DNA of 33,209 nucleotides from Porphyromonadaceae bacterium UBA7042. Lineage in GTDB: Bacteria; Bacteroidota; Bacteroidia; Bacteroidales; Muribaculaceae. Below the pieces are notes generated by a model, which worked only from the letters and a program-made list of their open reading frames with translations, did no database searches and was not told the DNA's origin. Shown here in pieces: positions 1 through 9,077 of this stretch (positions are counted from its first letter, which is position 1; each line of letters opens with the position of its first letter). The position numbers were made by a program, and so were the translations under genes. The stretch spans positions 1-33,209 of the forward strand of contig DLAR01000109.1 of NCBI GenBank assembly GCA_002494015.1, in the 5' to 3' direction.

Positions 1-249
1 TAGCAAAGATGCCTGACAAGCGGGTTCTATGACATAAGACAGGGATAATCATCCATCGGCAAAACCGTCTTCAAGACCGGATTCCGGATAGGAAAAAGGC
101 AACGGATAGGTAGCGATTCTATCTCCTAACCCTTCCAAAAACCGAATTTTCCGCCGAAAGCACCCTTCGGACGAACAACGCCAATCTCTCCTAACTCTCA
201 ACACATTACTTTATTCCCCATTTATTGCCATAGTCTCGCGAATTCTGTG

Positions 250-257
250 TATATTTG
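250..257 (+). promoter_or_regulatory. Promoter -7 element for the TPR gene
   Basis: TATATTTG matches the Bacteroidales -7 consensus TAnnTTTG and lies 20 nt before the ATG at 278. A degenerate -33 element (TTATTG, 222-227) sits 22 nt upstream. The first 277 bases hold no convincing gene; only this promoter is visible there. Confidence 0.6.
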
Positions 258-277
258 CACAAGAAACATGTTTTTAG

Positions 278-2494
278 ATGAAAGAAAGCATTTTACAAGA
301 TATAGAACGATTGCTGGGGAACGGGCGTACCACTGCCGCCCTCGACCTTGTGGCCAACAGCGCGCTCGGTCTCGGCATGTCGCGCGAAATTGACCGTGTC
401 GAGCGGTTGAGAGGTGATTATGAACTGATGACCCGTTATGCCCTTGACGGGTTTGACGACCCGGCGCGGGGTGATATGCTTGCGTCTATAGCCGGGCAGA
501 TTCGTGATGTGGCCGTGTCTGTAGAACGTGCCCGCAAGATTGATTCCGCCCCAACGTTATATTTCAACACGTTGCGTTACGAGCGTATGCAGTCTGACAG
601 TGCTGTCGGCGCTCTTATCACGCAGTACAGGCAGATTAATGACCGCCTCACTATGGCGGCGTTATCCGACAACCCGAAACAGGCTTCGGAAACATTGTTG
701 AAACAGTCAGAGGCGGCTGAGAAGCGCATTTTCAACCTCGTATGGATTACTTATCCCTTGACAGTGGATGATTTTTCGGCCATTGAAGGTGTGTTTGACG
801 ATGCAGGTACACCGGAACATTTCAAGATATTGCTTGTATCTGCGGTATTGCTCGGACAGCTGCATTATTATGACGAGCGCAGGCTCATGCTGCTGATGAA
901 TCTTTATGCTTCAGGGCGTAAGAATGACCGGCTCGAAGTATATGCACTCTGTGCGTTGCTACTGTCGATGTGGAATGACCGCAACCGGTCTATGAGCCGT
1001 CGGATGCTTGACCGCTTTGCGGCCCTGACCGAGTTGCCACAGTGGAACACTGATGTTAAAATGGCATTGATGCAGTTTATACGCACCCGTGATACTGACC
1101 GTATAAATAGAAAAATTACTGACGAAGTCATCCCCCGCATGATGGAGCTCGGCCCGGATCTGAAAAAGGCGATGGGTGACATAAAATCTCTTGAAGATTT
1201 TTCGCCCGAGGAAAATCCCGAATGGGAGGAGATACTTGAGAAGTCGGGTATTGCCGACCGCATGAAGGAGTTACAGGAAATGCAGGAAGAAGGTGCCGAT
1301 GTGATGATGGCTACTTTCGGAAAGTTGAAATCATTCCCGTTTTTCAATGATTTGGCCAATTGGTTCTTGCCGTTCCACACATCCCACTCAGCGGTAGTCG
1401 ATGTCGTCGGCGACACGCTGGAAGGAGGACTGATTGCACGGACGATAGCCGACTCGCCGGTGTTCTGCAACAGTGACAAGTATTCTGTCGTCCTTTCGTT
1501 GTCCCAGATGCCTACGGCGCAACGCTCGATGATGATGTCGCAGCTTTCAGGATATGCCGAGCAGATCATGTCAGCGCAGCAAGCCACGCACCCCGCTACC
1601 CGTGAAGCTATTGCCAATGTATATGTAAAGGACCTTTACCGTTTCTTCAAACTGTTCCGTCGCAGTGCCGAGTTTCCTAACCCGTTTGAATCTCCGGTAA
1701 ACTTAATCGTGCACCCGATGCTGGCGGCTGTGTTTGACGACGAGGCAACCCTGAGTCTTGTCGGGGAGTTCTACTTCAAGCGCCACTATTTTGACGATGC
1801 CTTCGAGATATTCGACAGACTGTCGTTTAAGATGCCCCCGTCGGCACAGCTTTTCCAAAAGATGGGTTATTGCCTCCAGTCACGCGGTGACATCGAGGGT
1901 GCATTGAAATTCTATGAACAGAGTGAGTTGCTTAACGGTGACAGCAGGTGGACAATAAAGCGCATAGCCGCGTGTCACCGCGCGCTTGGAAATCATGAGT
2001 CAGCCGCTACTTATTATGAGCGTCTTGCGGCTATGACTCCCGATGACCTGTCAGTCTCATTGAATCTCGGACACTGTTATCTTGCCCTGCGTCGTTATAA
2101 AGACGCGATGGCGCAGTATTATAAAGTCGAATTCCTCGATGACAAATCACGCAAGGCACTCCGGCCGCTCGCTTGGTGCAATCTCTTGGCCGGAGACTAT
2201 GACAAGGCGCGGCGATACTATGATGCGGTCTTGGCGATTGACCCGTCACCGACTGATTTTGTCAACGCCGGACATCTCCAACTTGTAACCGGTCATTACC
2301 GCGAGGCTGTCGAGAGATATGCGTCAGCGATCGCGGCAATGAATTTTGATCATGGGAAGTTCATTTCGACATTTGATGACGATGTTAAAACCCTTTTTCC
2401 CTCCGGCTTGGATAAGGTTATGCGCAATATCGTAATTGACAGCGCCATATCACGCGCCTCGACATTGGGGACAGCCTACAACTCTAAAAAATAA
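278..2494 (+). CDS. Tetratricopeptide repeat protein
   Basis: A 738-residue protein with no signal peptide or membrane segment, so probably cytoplasmic. The N-terminal two thirds are mostly helical and I recognise no catalytic motif there. Residues of about 490-690 carry at least four to five TPR-like helical hairpins, with the usual alternation of small, aromatic and Ala/Gly positions (for example the GDIEGALKFYEQSELL and GDYDKARRYYDAVLAIDP units). TPR arrays bind protein partners, so a scaffold or adaptor role is likely; the partner is unknown. The gene has its own promoter at 250-257. The M3 peptidase gene follows after a 16-nt gap on the same strand, suggesting cotranscription. The ATG at 278 is the only plausible start because the promoter is so close. 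Confidence 0.9.
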   Translation: MKESILQDIERLLGNGRTTAALDLVANSALGLGMSREIDRVERLRGDYELMTRYALDGFDDPARGDMLASIAGQIRDVAVSVERARKIDSAPTLYFNTLRYERMQSDSAVGALITQYRQINDRLTMAALSDNPKQASETLLKQSEAAEKRIFNLVWITYPLTVDDFSAIEGVFDDAGTPEHFKILLVSAVLLGQLHYYDERRLMLLMNLYASGRKNDRLEVYALCALLLSMWNDRNRSMSRRMLDRFAALTELPQWNTDVKMALMQFIRTRDTDRINRKITDEVIPRMMELGPDLKKAMGDIKSLEDFSPEENPEWEEILEKSGIADRMKELQEMQEEGADVMMATFGKLKSFPFFNDLANWFLPFHTSHSAVVDVVGDTLEGGLIARTIADSPVFCNSDKYSVVLSLSQMPTAQRSMMMSQLSGYAEQIMSAQQATHPATREAIANVYVKDLYRFFKLFRRSAEFPNPFESPVNLIVHPMLAAVFDDEATLSLVGEFYFKRHYFDDAFEIFDRLSFKMPPSAQLFQKMGYCLQSRGDIEGALKFYEQSELLNGDSRWTIKRIAACHRALGNHESAATYYERLAAMTPDDLSVSLNLGHCYLALRRYKDAMAQYYKVEFLDDKSRKALRPLAWCNLLAGDYDKARRYYDAVLAIDPSPTDFVNAGHLQLVTGHYREAVERYASAIAAMNFDHGKFISTFDDDVKTLFPSGLDKVMRNIVIDSAISRASTLGTAYNSKK

Positions 2495-2510
2495 TTAATT
2501 TTAGCACATA

Positions 2511-4646
2511 ATGAAATCAACAATCGCAGCGACATTATCAACAGTTGCACTTATGACACAAGCACAAAATCCTTTTTTTCAAGATTTCACCGCTACGCCT
2601 CACGGAACCACTCCGTTTGACAAAATTTCGGTAACTGACTATGAACCGGCTATTGACCGGGGAATCGAGTTGGGACTTCAGGAAGTCGACGCTATTGTAA
2701 AACAGCGTTCTGTACCTGACTTTGACAACACGATTGTCGCCCTTGAGCGGTCAGGTAAGGACTTGAACCGTGTTCTCAATGTGTTTTATCCATTGCTTTC
2801 GGCATTAAGCGATGACGAAATGATGGGACTTTCAATGCGTGTGACTCCGAAACTTTCCGACTATCAGACATCCATCTCGCTGAACGAAGGTTTGTGGAAC
2901 CGCATCAAGCAAGTCTATGACTCCCGTTCCAAGTTTAATCTGACACCCGAGGATTCAATGCTGTTGCAGACGACCTACGACTCCTTTGTCCGCAGCGGGG
3001 CATTGTTGCAGGGTGCCGACCGCGAGAAATATCGCAAGTTGTCGGCGCGTTTGTCAGAACTCACGACTCTTTTCGGCCAGAATGTGCTGAAAGAGCTGAA
3101 CACTTACGAAATCTGGCTTACCGCCGATGACCTTGCCGGCCTGCCTGAAAGCTCGGTCGAGGCAGCTGCCCTTGCCGCTAAGGAGAAAGGGCGCGAAGGG
3201 GAATATCTTTTCACACTTGCGCAGCCTACCTACATGGCTTTCATGAAATACTCGTCACGGCCTGATCTCCGTGAGAAATTCTATCGTCTTTACAATGGGC
3301 GCAACACCAAGGGGGAATATTCCAATGTCGAAATCCTCAAAGAGATTGCAGCAACGCGTCTCGAACTTGCCAACTTGATGGGATTTGAGACGTATGCCGA
3401 CTATTCACTCGAACACACTATGGCTCAGACACCCGAAAAAGTTTATGAGTTGCTTTATCAGCTTAGGGATGCCTATCGTCCGGCCCAGATTGCCGAGTTC
3501 AAGGAACTGGCCGATTTTGCATCTAAACTCGAAGGGAAACCCATAAAAATAAACCCGTGGGATTACAGCTATTACTCCAACAAGTTAAAGAACGAAAAGT
3601 ACTCCTACAACGAGGAAGAACTGCGTCCTTATTTCGAGCTTAATAATGTTATTGACGGCGTGTTTGGCCTTGCAACCAAACTCTATGGCCTTACATTTGT
3701 CGAAAACAAGGAAATTCCTGTCTATCATCCCGATGTCAAGGCTTTTGATGTCAATGACAAGGACGGTTCTTATCTCGGTGTGATTTACACTGACTTCTTC
3801 CCTCGTGACAGCAAGCGTCCCGGAGCATGGATGACCGGTTTTAAGGATGAGTTTTATACCGCTGACGGCAAAAGTTCTCGTCCTCATGTGTCTATTGTAA
3901 TGAATTTTACAAAACCTACTGATTCAAAACCCTCTCTGTTGACCCCGTATGAGGTTGAAACCTTCCTGCATGAATTCGGCCATGCACTTCACGGTTTGCT
4001 TGCCGATACCAAGTATGCCTCCCTTTCAGGAACAGCAGTATACCGCGACTTTGTCGAGCTGCCTTCGCAGTTCAATGAGAACTACCTGACTCAAAAAGCC
4101 TTCCTCGACGGCTTTGCACGTCACTATGAGACCGGCGAGCCGATCCCGCAGGAATATGTCGACAAGATTATATCCTCGTCTCAGTTTGGAGCGGCCTACG
4201 CTTGTCTGCGCCAGCTCAATTTCGGCCTCGTGGATATGGCATGGCACACGGTTACAGCTCCTGTTGAGGATGCCGAGGCGTTTGAGCAGAAAGCCGGAGA
4301 ATCAGTCGCTATGTTTGAACCGATAGAAGGACTGATGCTGTCACCTCAGTTCTCTCACATTTTCTCGGGTGGTTATGCCGCCGGGTATTACAGCTACAAG
4401 TGGGCCGAGGTGCTTGATGCCGATGCATTCGCAATGTTCCTTGAAAACGGTATATTCGATCAAAAGACAGCCGACTCGTTCCGTCGTAACGTATTGATGA
4501 AAGGCGGCACGGAGAATCCGGCTGAACTGTATCGCCGTTTCCGCGGACAGGACCCCACTATTGACGCTCTCCTTGAACGAGACGGCATCAAATCTCCCGA
4601 AAAGAAACCAGCACAAGGAAATCTGCCGATGCCCAAAGACCGTTAA
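2511..4646 (+). CDS. dcp: Secreted M3-family zinc metallopeptidase (peptidyl-dipeptidase Dcp-like)
   Basis: A 711-residue M3A peptidase. Members of this family remove dipeptides from the C terminus of oligopeptides or cleave short peptides. The zinc-binding HEFGH motif is at residues 487-491, with Glu488 catalytic; the third ligand is probably Glu516 in the FVELPSQ stretch. The C-terminal signature around FSGGYAAGYYSYKWAEV fits Dcp and oligopeptidase A. The first 18 residues look like a Sec signal peptide ending TQA before QNPFF, so the enzyme is probably periplasmic, as is common for Bacteroidota Dcp. Length is normal for the family. The proline/lysine-rich tail is probably disordered. The gene lies 16 nt after the TPR gene and 12 nt before the AraC-type regulator. 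Dcp versus a related oligopeptidase cannot be separated by eye. Confidence 0.93.
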   Translation: MKSTIAATLSTVALMTQAQNPFFQDFTATPHGTTPFDKISVTDYEPAIDRGIELGLQEVDAIVKQRSVPDFDNTIVALERSGKDLNRVLNVFYPLLSALSDDEMMGLSMRVTPKLSDYQTSISLNEGLWNRIKQVYDSRSKFNLTPEDSMLLQTTYDSFVRSGALLQGADREKYRKLSARLSELTTLFGQNVLKELNTYEIWLTADDLAGLPESSVEAAALAAKEKGREGEYLFTLAQPTYMAFMKYSSRPDLREKFYRLYNGRNTKGEYSNVEILKEIAATRLELANLMGFETYADYSLEHTMAQTPEKVYELLYQLRDAYRPAQIAEFKELADFASKLEGKPIKINPWDYSYYSNKLKNEKYSYNEEELRPYFELNNVIDGVFGLATKLYGLTFVENKEIPVYHPDVKAFDVNDKDGSYLGVIYTDFFPRDSKRPGAWMTGFKDEFYTADGKSSRPHVSIVMNFTKPTDSKPSLLTPYEVETFLHEFGHALHGLLADTKYASLSGTAVYRDFVELPSQFNENYLTQKAFLDGFARHYETGEPIPQEYVDKIISSSQFGAAYACLRQLNFGLVDMAWHTVTAPVEDAEAFEQKAGESVAMFEPIEGLMLSPQFSHIFSGGYAAGYYSYKWAEVLDADAFAMFLENGIFDQKTADSFRRNVLMKGGTENPAELYRRFRGQDPTIDALLERDGIKSPEKKPAQGNLPMPKDR

Positions 4647-4658
4647 TCATAATCAGGC

Positions 4659-5216
4659 ATGTTTTTGCAAGTAAAAAATATGGTGTGTTCCCGCTGCATT
4701 TCGGCCGTTCATGACCTGATGCAGCGGCTTGGCCTCCATCCCGACAAGGTGGAACTTGGCGGGGTGGAACTTCCCGATGCACTTGCGACTCCCGAGAATC
4801 TCTCGCAGCTTGACGCGGGATTGCGCCTTATCGGTTTTGAACTGGTGTCTGACCCCGTGGAAAGAATTGTCGAGAGTGTCAAAAAATCGATAATCGAATA
4901 TGTGCGCGTCGACGAAGGTTCGCCTTTGAAACTATCGGCCTATCTCGAAAATGCAATCGGTCTCGACTACCAGTCTCTCAGCCGCATTTTTTCGATGAAA
5001 GAGGGGAGAACTGTTGAAAAATACCATATAGCGCAGAAAGTTGAGCGTGTAAAAGAGTTGTTGGAGTTGCCCGGCATGACTCTTGCTGAAATTGCATTCA
5101 GGACCGGCTATTCGTCTGTAGCACATCTGTCGCGTCAGTTCAAGCAGGTAACCGGCCTGACAGTCACGGCTTATAAGTCGGGACACGCCACGCGGATACC
5201 GCTCGATAAAGTGTGA
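4659..5216 (+). CDS. Small AraC-family regulator with N-terminal CxxC (putative metal sensor)
   Basis: A 185-residue protein. The C-terminal half (about residues 80-180) is an AraC/XylS double helix-turn-helix: LAEIAFRTGYSSVAHLSRQF is the second HTH, with the usual G-Y-S-S turn, followed by a QVTG-like end. The N-terminal 75 residues do not look like the sugar-binding cupin of classical AraC. They begin with a short beta strand and MVCSRC (Cys10, Cys13), which resembles the metal site of an HMA domain. The gene directly precedes a Cu/Zn-type permease that ends in an HMA domain, so I infer a metal-responsive activator or repressor of that transporter. It follows the peptidase gene by 12 nt and may be read from the same transcript. 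The metal-sensing role is inference; the DNA-binding domain is clear. Confidence 0.85.
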   Translation: MFLQVKNMVCSRCISAVHDLMQRLGLHPDKVELGGVELPDALATPENLSQLDAGLRLIGFELVSDPVERIVESVKKSIIEYVRVDEGSPLKLSAYLENAIGLDYQSLSRIFSMKEGRTVEKYHIAQKVERVKELLELPGMTLAEIAFRTGYSSVAHLSRQFKQVTGLTVTAYKSGHATRIPLDKV

Positions 5217-5250
5217 AATCAAAAATATGCAACTGATTTAATAAAAAGTG

Positions 5251-5275
5251 TAACGCCACCCTCCCGGTGGCGTTA
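5251..5275 (+). terminator. Hairpin after the AraC gene, abutting the permease promoter
   Basis: A perfect 10-bp inverted repeat, TAACGCCACC and GGTGGCGTTA, surrounds a 5-nt CTCCC loop. TAATTTT follows directly, so it can act as an intrinsic terminator for the regulator gene, although the T tract is short. The same bases overlap the start of the next promoter, so it could equally be an operator. Confidence 0.6.
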
Positions 5276-5283
5276 TAATTTTG
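5276..5283 (+). promoter_or_regulatory. Promoter -7 element for the metal permease
   Basis: TAATTTTG fits the TAnnTTTG consensus and lies 22 nt before the ATG at 5306. The spacer that should hold the -33 box is filled by the 5251-5275 hairpin. No clear TTTG is present at the expected distance, which would suit a promoter needing an activator. Confidence 0.55.
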
Positions 5284-5305
5284 CAGTGAATTAAAAATAA
5301 CGATT

Positions 5306-6553
5306 ATGTCTCATTTCATCTATTCGCTGTTATCGATTCTCAATGCGATGTCGCCATACGTTCTGCTCGGTTTTTTCATAGCAGGACTACTCCATGCCTA
5401 TGTTTCCCCCGAGATGATGTCGCGGCATCTGTCGGGCAGGGGTTTGAGGACAGTCGTCAAGGCCGCCTTAATCGGTATCCCGCTCCCGCTATGTTCGTGC
5501 GGAGTTCTCCCGACAGCCATCTCACTAAAACGTAATGGCGCCTCCGGCGCAGCCACTACGTCGTTCTTAATAGCGACCCCACAGACCGGTGTTGATTCCA
5601 TTGCGGCCACATATTCGCTTCTCGGTCCGGTATTTGCGATTACGCGTCCTATTGCCGCGTTGCTCGGCGCGATGGCTGGCGGACTTGCGGTGGGGAAATG
5701 GACTCACGATGACGTAGTGGAAAATTCATGTCCTGTTCCTCAGCCGGCCCAAGTCGAAAACGCAGCGAAAAGCCGCATGGCGACATTTGTCGAGGCGTTA
5801 CGCTATGGTTTTGTCGATATGGTCGCGAGTGTGGGCAAATGGCTCGTATTCGGCCTCATCATTGCAGCCGTTATAACTGTCTTTGTCCCTGACAGTCTCT
5901 TTCTCGGATTGGCCAGATACCCTATATTGGCAATGATTGTCATGGTTGCAGTGGCTGTCCCGATGTATATATGCGCCACCGGCTCGATTCCGATTGCTCT
6001 TTCCCTCATTATGAAAGGACTGACCCCCGGTGTGGGATTTGTACTTCTCATGGCCGGTCCGGCCGCTAATTTCGCATCAGTCATCCTGCTGAGACGCACG
6101 ATGGGATCACGGGCGACAATGCTATATGTCGGTTCGGTCATAATCTCGGCCATAGCAGTCGGTGTCATAATCGACTATCTTCTTCCGGCATCATGGTTTA
6201 TGCCCCGTGTCGCTGAATCAATAACCGCCTGCCACGGCCATGCCGTTTTCACTTGGTGGGAAACCGCCTGCTCGATAATCCTTGCCGTGTTGCTCGTCTA
6301 TGCATTTATAACCCACCGCCATCATTCTCATAACCACATAACAACTGACGAAATGACTAAAGAATACAAAATCAAAGGCATGGCATGTGTCCACTGCAAA
6401 AACAACGTTGAAAAGAACCTTGCGACACTTCCCGGTGTGACCTCGGTGTCAGTCGACCTGTCCACAGGCACAGCCCGGGTCTCCGGCTCCCCCGATTCCC
6501 AAGCGGTAATTTCCACCATCAACTCGCTTGGCTACGAGTATATTCCGGAATAA
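5306..6553 (+). CDS. SO_0444-family Cu/Zn efflux permease with C-terminal HMA domain
   Basis: A 415-residue membrane protein of the ArsP/DUF318-like permease group that NCBI names SO_0444 family Cu/Zn efflux transporter. About eight to ten membrane segments are visible. The signature PLCSCGVLP (Cys63, Cys65) lies in the first half. A second conserved repeat, YICATGSIPIALSLIMKG followed by AGPAANF, lies in the second half. After the last helix comes a His-rich linker (His337, 339, 340, 342, 344), then a complete HMA domain from about residue 353, with GMACVHC (Cys361, Cys364) as its metal site. The protein probably exports or buffers a soft metal across the inner membrane, with the HMA domain delivering the ion. 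The specific metal cannot be told from sequence. The adjacent CxxC-containing AraC protein is its likely regulator. Confidence 0.9.
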   Translation: MSHFIYSLLSILNAMSPYVLLGFFIAGLLHAYVSPEMMSRHLSGRGLRTVVKAALIGIPLPLCSCGVLPTAISLKRNGASGAATTSFLIATPQTGVDSIAATYSLLGPVFAITRPIAALLGAMAGGLAVGKWTHDDVVENSCPVPQPAQVENAAKSRMATFVEALRYGFVDMVASVGKWLVFGLIIAAVITVFVPDSLFLGLARYPILAMIVMVAVAVPMYICATGSIPIALSLIMKGLTPGVGFVLLMAGPAANFASVILLRRTMGSRATMLYVGSVIISAIAVGVIIDYLLPASWFMPRVAESITACHGHAVFTWWETACSIILAVLLVYAFITHRHHSHNHITTDEMTKEYKIKGMACVHCKNNVEKNLATLPGVTSVSVDLSTGTARVSGSPDSQAVISTINSLGYEYIPE

Positions 6554-6600
6554 AAAAGCTGAGCGTCATGCCTTTACCGGTATTGACGCTCAGCTTTTTT
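6552..6600. terminator. Bidirectional intrinsic terminator
   Basis: A perfect 17-bp inverted repeat (6552-6568 with 6584-6600) has an A tract on the left arm and a T tract on the right. It works in both directions between the convergent permease and glycosyltransferase genes. It overlaps the stop codon of each. Confidence 0.92.
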
Positions 6601-7649
6601 TATTTGGATAGATACAATTCACGATATTTATTTACCATGTTTTTAATAGAGTAATTAGCAATAACATGTTTCCGGGCCTGCAATGCTCGTTCCATTGCAC
6701 GGTTATAGTCGTTCTTTACTCTCAGGATTGCATCAGCCAGTCCCTCGGCATCGTCGTTTGCAGGATAGACTTCGCAATATTTTCCTTGGCCGAGAATCTC
6801 AAACGGGCCGCCGGAGTCAGGAATTATTACCGGGAGCAATGCAGTTGCCCCCTCGGCAATTACTAATCCGAATCCTTCATATCGAGCCGGGTGACACATG
6901 ATGTCATAATCAGCGAGATGCTCATATATATAATCGCGATTCCGCATACCGTCGAAGTGTATCTTATCGCTTATCCCTAACGACCGGGCAAGTCCTTTCA
7001 ATTCTTCTTCCGAGTCGCCTTCTCCGATAAAAGTGACTTCAATATCGTCAATGCCGCGTGACTTTAGTATTGAGACCGCTTTCAACAATATGTCCTGTCC
7101 TTTTTTCAAATGTTCCAGACGGCCCACCTGTACGATTTTAAACGTGGTCGCGGGTGAAGGGGAATGGGAATAGTCTTTCTGCCTTATAGAATCGCAATTG
7201 ATGCCATTGGCAACAGTTGTGACGTTAATCCCGGGATAACGGGTGGAGACATCCTCATTGACCGCGTCAGAAATTGCGATATGTCGGATTGTAGCGGACT
7301 TTGCAAGCACCAGATTGAGATCATGAATAGTGCGCCACACTTTGTTATAAAATACGGGCAATAGCATCTTGACAGCGTTGCTCTGATGAACATGAATGAC
7401 ATCAGGTTTAAGCAATAAGACAGTATAATTGAGCCGAATCAACCACCACGGATTTTTCGACCCCGGATTTCGATTCAATTTTATAACCCTGACCTCAGGT
7501 TTCAACTTGGCCAAAAGATTGTCGGAATAAAGGTTGTTTATTATTATAAGCGTAACTTTATCGGTGAGCACTTGCCGGTTGATAATATCTATCAACATGG
7601 TCTCGGCTCCGCCGACCCCCATGCCAAACATGCAATGCAATATTTTCAT
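6600..7649 (-). CDS. Family 4-type glycosyltransferase (GT-B fold)
   Basis: A 349-residue GT4-type enzyme that would transfer a sugar from a nucleotide sugar to a growing lipid-linked oligosaccharide on the cytoplasmic face. The N-terminal Rossmann domain starts MKILHCMFGMGVGGAETML, the glycine-rich acceptor-side motif typical of GT4. The C-terminal domain has VGRLEHLKKGQD and the E-x7-E nucleotide-sugar motif at Glu258 and Glu266, with SGGPFEIL after it. It is the last gene of the polysaccharide operon and starts on the base after the polymerase stop codon, so translation is probably coupled. Donor and acceptor sugars are unknown. A bidirectional terminator closes the operon at its stop codon. 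Confidence 0.92.
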   Translation of the reverse strand: MKILHCMFGMGVGGAETMLIDIINRQVLTDKVTLIIINNLYSDNLLAKLKPEVRVIKLNRNPGSKNPWWLIRLNYTVLLLKPDVIHVHQSNAVKMLLPVFYNKVWRTIHDLNLVLAKSATIRHIAISDAVNEDVSTRYPGINVTTVANGINCDSIRQKDYSHSPSPATTFKIVQVGRLEHLKKGQDILLKAVSILKSRGIDDIEVTFIGEGDSEEELKGLARSLGISDKIHFDGMRNRDYIYEHLADYDIMCHPARYEGFGLVIAEGATALLPVIIPDSGGPFEILGQGKYCEVYPANDDAEGLADAILRVKNDYNRAMERALQARKHVIANYSIKNMVNKYRELYLSK

Positions 7650-9077
7650 TTACGCTGATTTTATATGAGTTCTTGACAGGAATATCACTGAAAATGAAAG
7701 GGCGACCAATGTCACACCATCGGTCTGACATAAACCGGCAAAACCGCCGATTCCGAAAATAGATAGTGCAAGTAGAACTGAGATATAATACTTGGAATCA
7801 TTAAAATGCCTGATGATGTAGAACAGGTATATGTAAAACAAAGTCTGGATTATCAATCCGATTACCCCTATATCAAGAATGGTCTGAACCTGTGTCACTT
7901 CAACACCGGTAGCAACTTCTTCGGCCCGTGACTGGTCGATATAGAGAGGATTGACGATCTGATATTTAGAAATCGTGGTTAATTCAGGGTGCAGAAAGCC
8001 GAAACCGGTCATCACACGATGTTCCTCGCTCAACAAGGTAAATTTAGGGATAATCTGCGCCATTCGGCCTGATCCGAATTCAGATAAATCTTCTTCATCT
8101 CGCGCCGTGTCTAATGCGACAAACTGGTCGACAGTCGACTTTACGCGCAGAAAGCCTCCGGTGGAGCCATCGATGATATATAATGAGGTAATCAGAACAA
8201 TCCCGCCGATACTATACTTAACCAAATCTTTCCATCTGCCGATGAAAATGATATATGTGACAAGCAGTCCGGTGAAAAACGACATTGTCCTTGTGCTGGA
8301 TATCCCTAATAAGAGGATGGTCCATTGAAATGAATTTAATTTGTAGTACCTGCATAGAGGATATATCGCGAGAGCCAACAAGTAGACTCCTTGCGGATAG
8401 TGCCTCGGGAAGTCCATTGACAACGGTCTGAGAATCACGGTCAGATAGCTGTAGGATTCCTCAAATCCCCATTTTTTCAATCCGGGGACAAGCAAAAAGC
8501 CATTTAAAATATAACAATCGACGGCATACAGGGCACAGATTAAGATGGAATATCCGATTATCCGTCTAAAAAAATACATTAAATCAAATTCCCTGTTGGC
8601 AAAAACCAATAGTGGGAAATATATGGTCACAATAAACATATACCGCCTCATCATGCGGAACTGAATCGATAGTGATTCCTCGCTCATGAGTGCAAAAAGC
8701 AAGAGGACGGCGATATAGGCGAATATGGCCAGTGTGGCTCGCTTTAATTCCTTTTGACGTTTTCTGACAATAATGATACTGCCAAACGAAAGCAATAAAA
8801 GAATGTCTTCAAATTTAAATGGCAGCGAACTGGTGTCGATAAATCCATATCCGACTGAAAACAGGATGAATTGGATTAAAAAATCATACCGGTTTCTAAC
8901 CAAGCTGTTTATTAATATGACAGGTACGAGGAGGTAGCCTAACGGGAAATGAAGTCCAAACATGGACATAGAGAGCAGGAATAACAAGGAATAAAGCCAG
9001 TCCCGATGCGAGATGGAAAAGGCGACCTTATTACCCGTATTGGTTGCGGTGATATTGTCAATAACAGCTGATGTCAT
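7650..9077 (-). CDS. O-antigen polymerase-like membrane protein (Wzy-like)
   Basis: A 475-residue multi-spanning protein with about ten to twelve predicted membrane helices. A large polar segment of about residues 300-385, between late helices, is typical of Wzy and O-antigen ligase proteins. Such enzymes polymerise lipid-linked repeat units at the periplasmic face. There is no strong catalytic signature, as is usual for this highly divergent family. The call therefore rests on topology and on its place between the flippase and a glycosyltransferase. Its ATG overlaps the end of the flippase gene by 4 nt (an ATGA-type junction), and its stop abuts the glycosyltransferase start. A ligase of the same fold is the alternative. 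Confidence 0.75.
   Translation of the reverse strand: MTSAVIDNITATNTGNKVAFSISHRDWLYSLLFLLSMSMFGLHFPLGYLLVPVILINSLVRNRYDFLIQFILFSVGYGFIDTSSLPFKFEDILLLLSFGSIIIVRKRQKELKRATLAIFAYIAVLLLFALMSEESLSIQFRMMRRYMFIVTIYFPLLVFANREFDLMYFFRRIIGYSILICALYAVDCYILNGFLLVPGLKKWGFEESYSYLTVILRPLSMDFPRHYPQGVYLLALAIYPLCRYYKLNSFQWTILLLGISSTRTMSFFTGLLVTYIIFIGRWKDLVKYSIGGIVLITSLYIIDGSTGGFLRVKSTVDQFVALDTARDEEDLSEFGSGRMAQIIPKFTLLSEEHRVMTGFGFLHPELTTISKYQIVNPLYIDQSRAEEVATGVEVTQVQTILDIGVIGLIIQTLFYIYLFYIIRHFNDSKYYISVLLALSIFGIGGFAGLCQTDGVTLVALSFSVIFLSRTHIKSA

Noticed and set aside
1..277. A possible gene end or RNA gene at the left edge
   Set aside because: No frame with family features, no tRNA-like cloverleaf and no strong hairpin; only the promoter at 250-257 is supported.
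904..1617. A 237-codon minus-strand frame inside the TPR gene
   Set aside because: The sense-strand TPR protein is continuous and has a promoter; the antisense product is Ser/Arg-rich with no domain.
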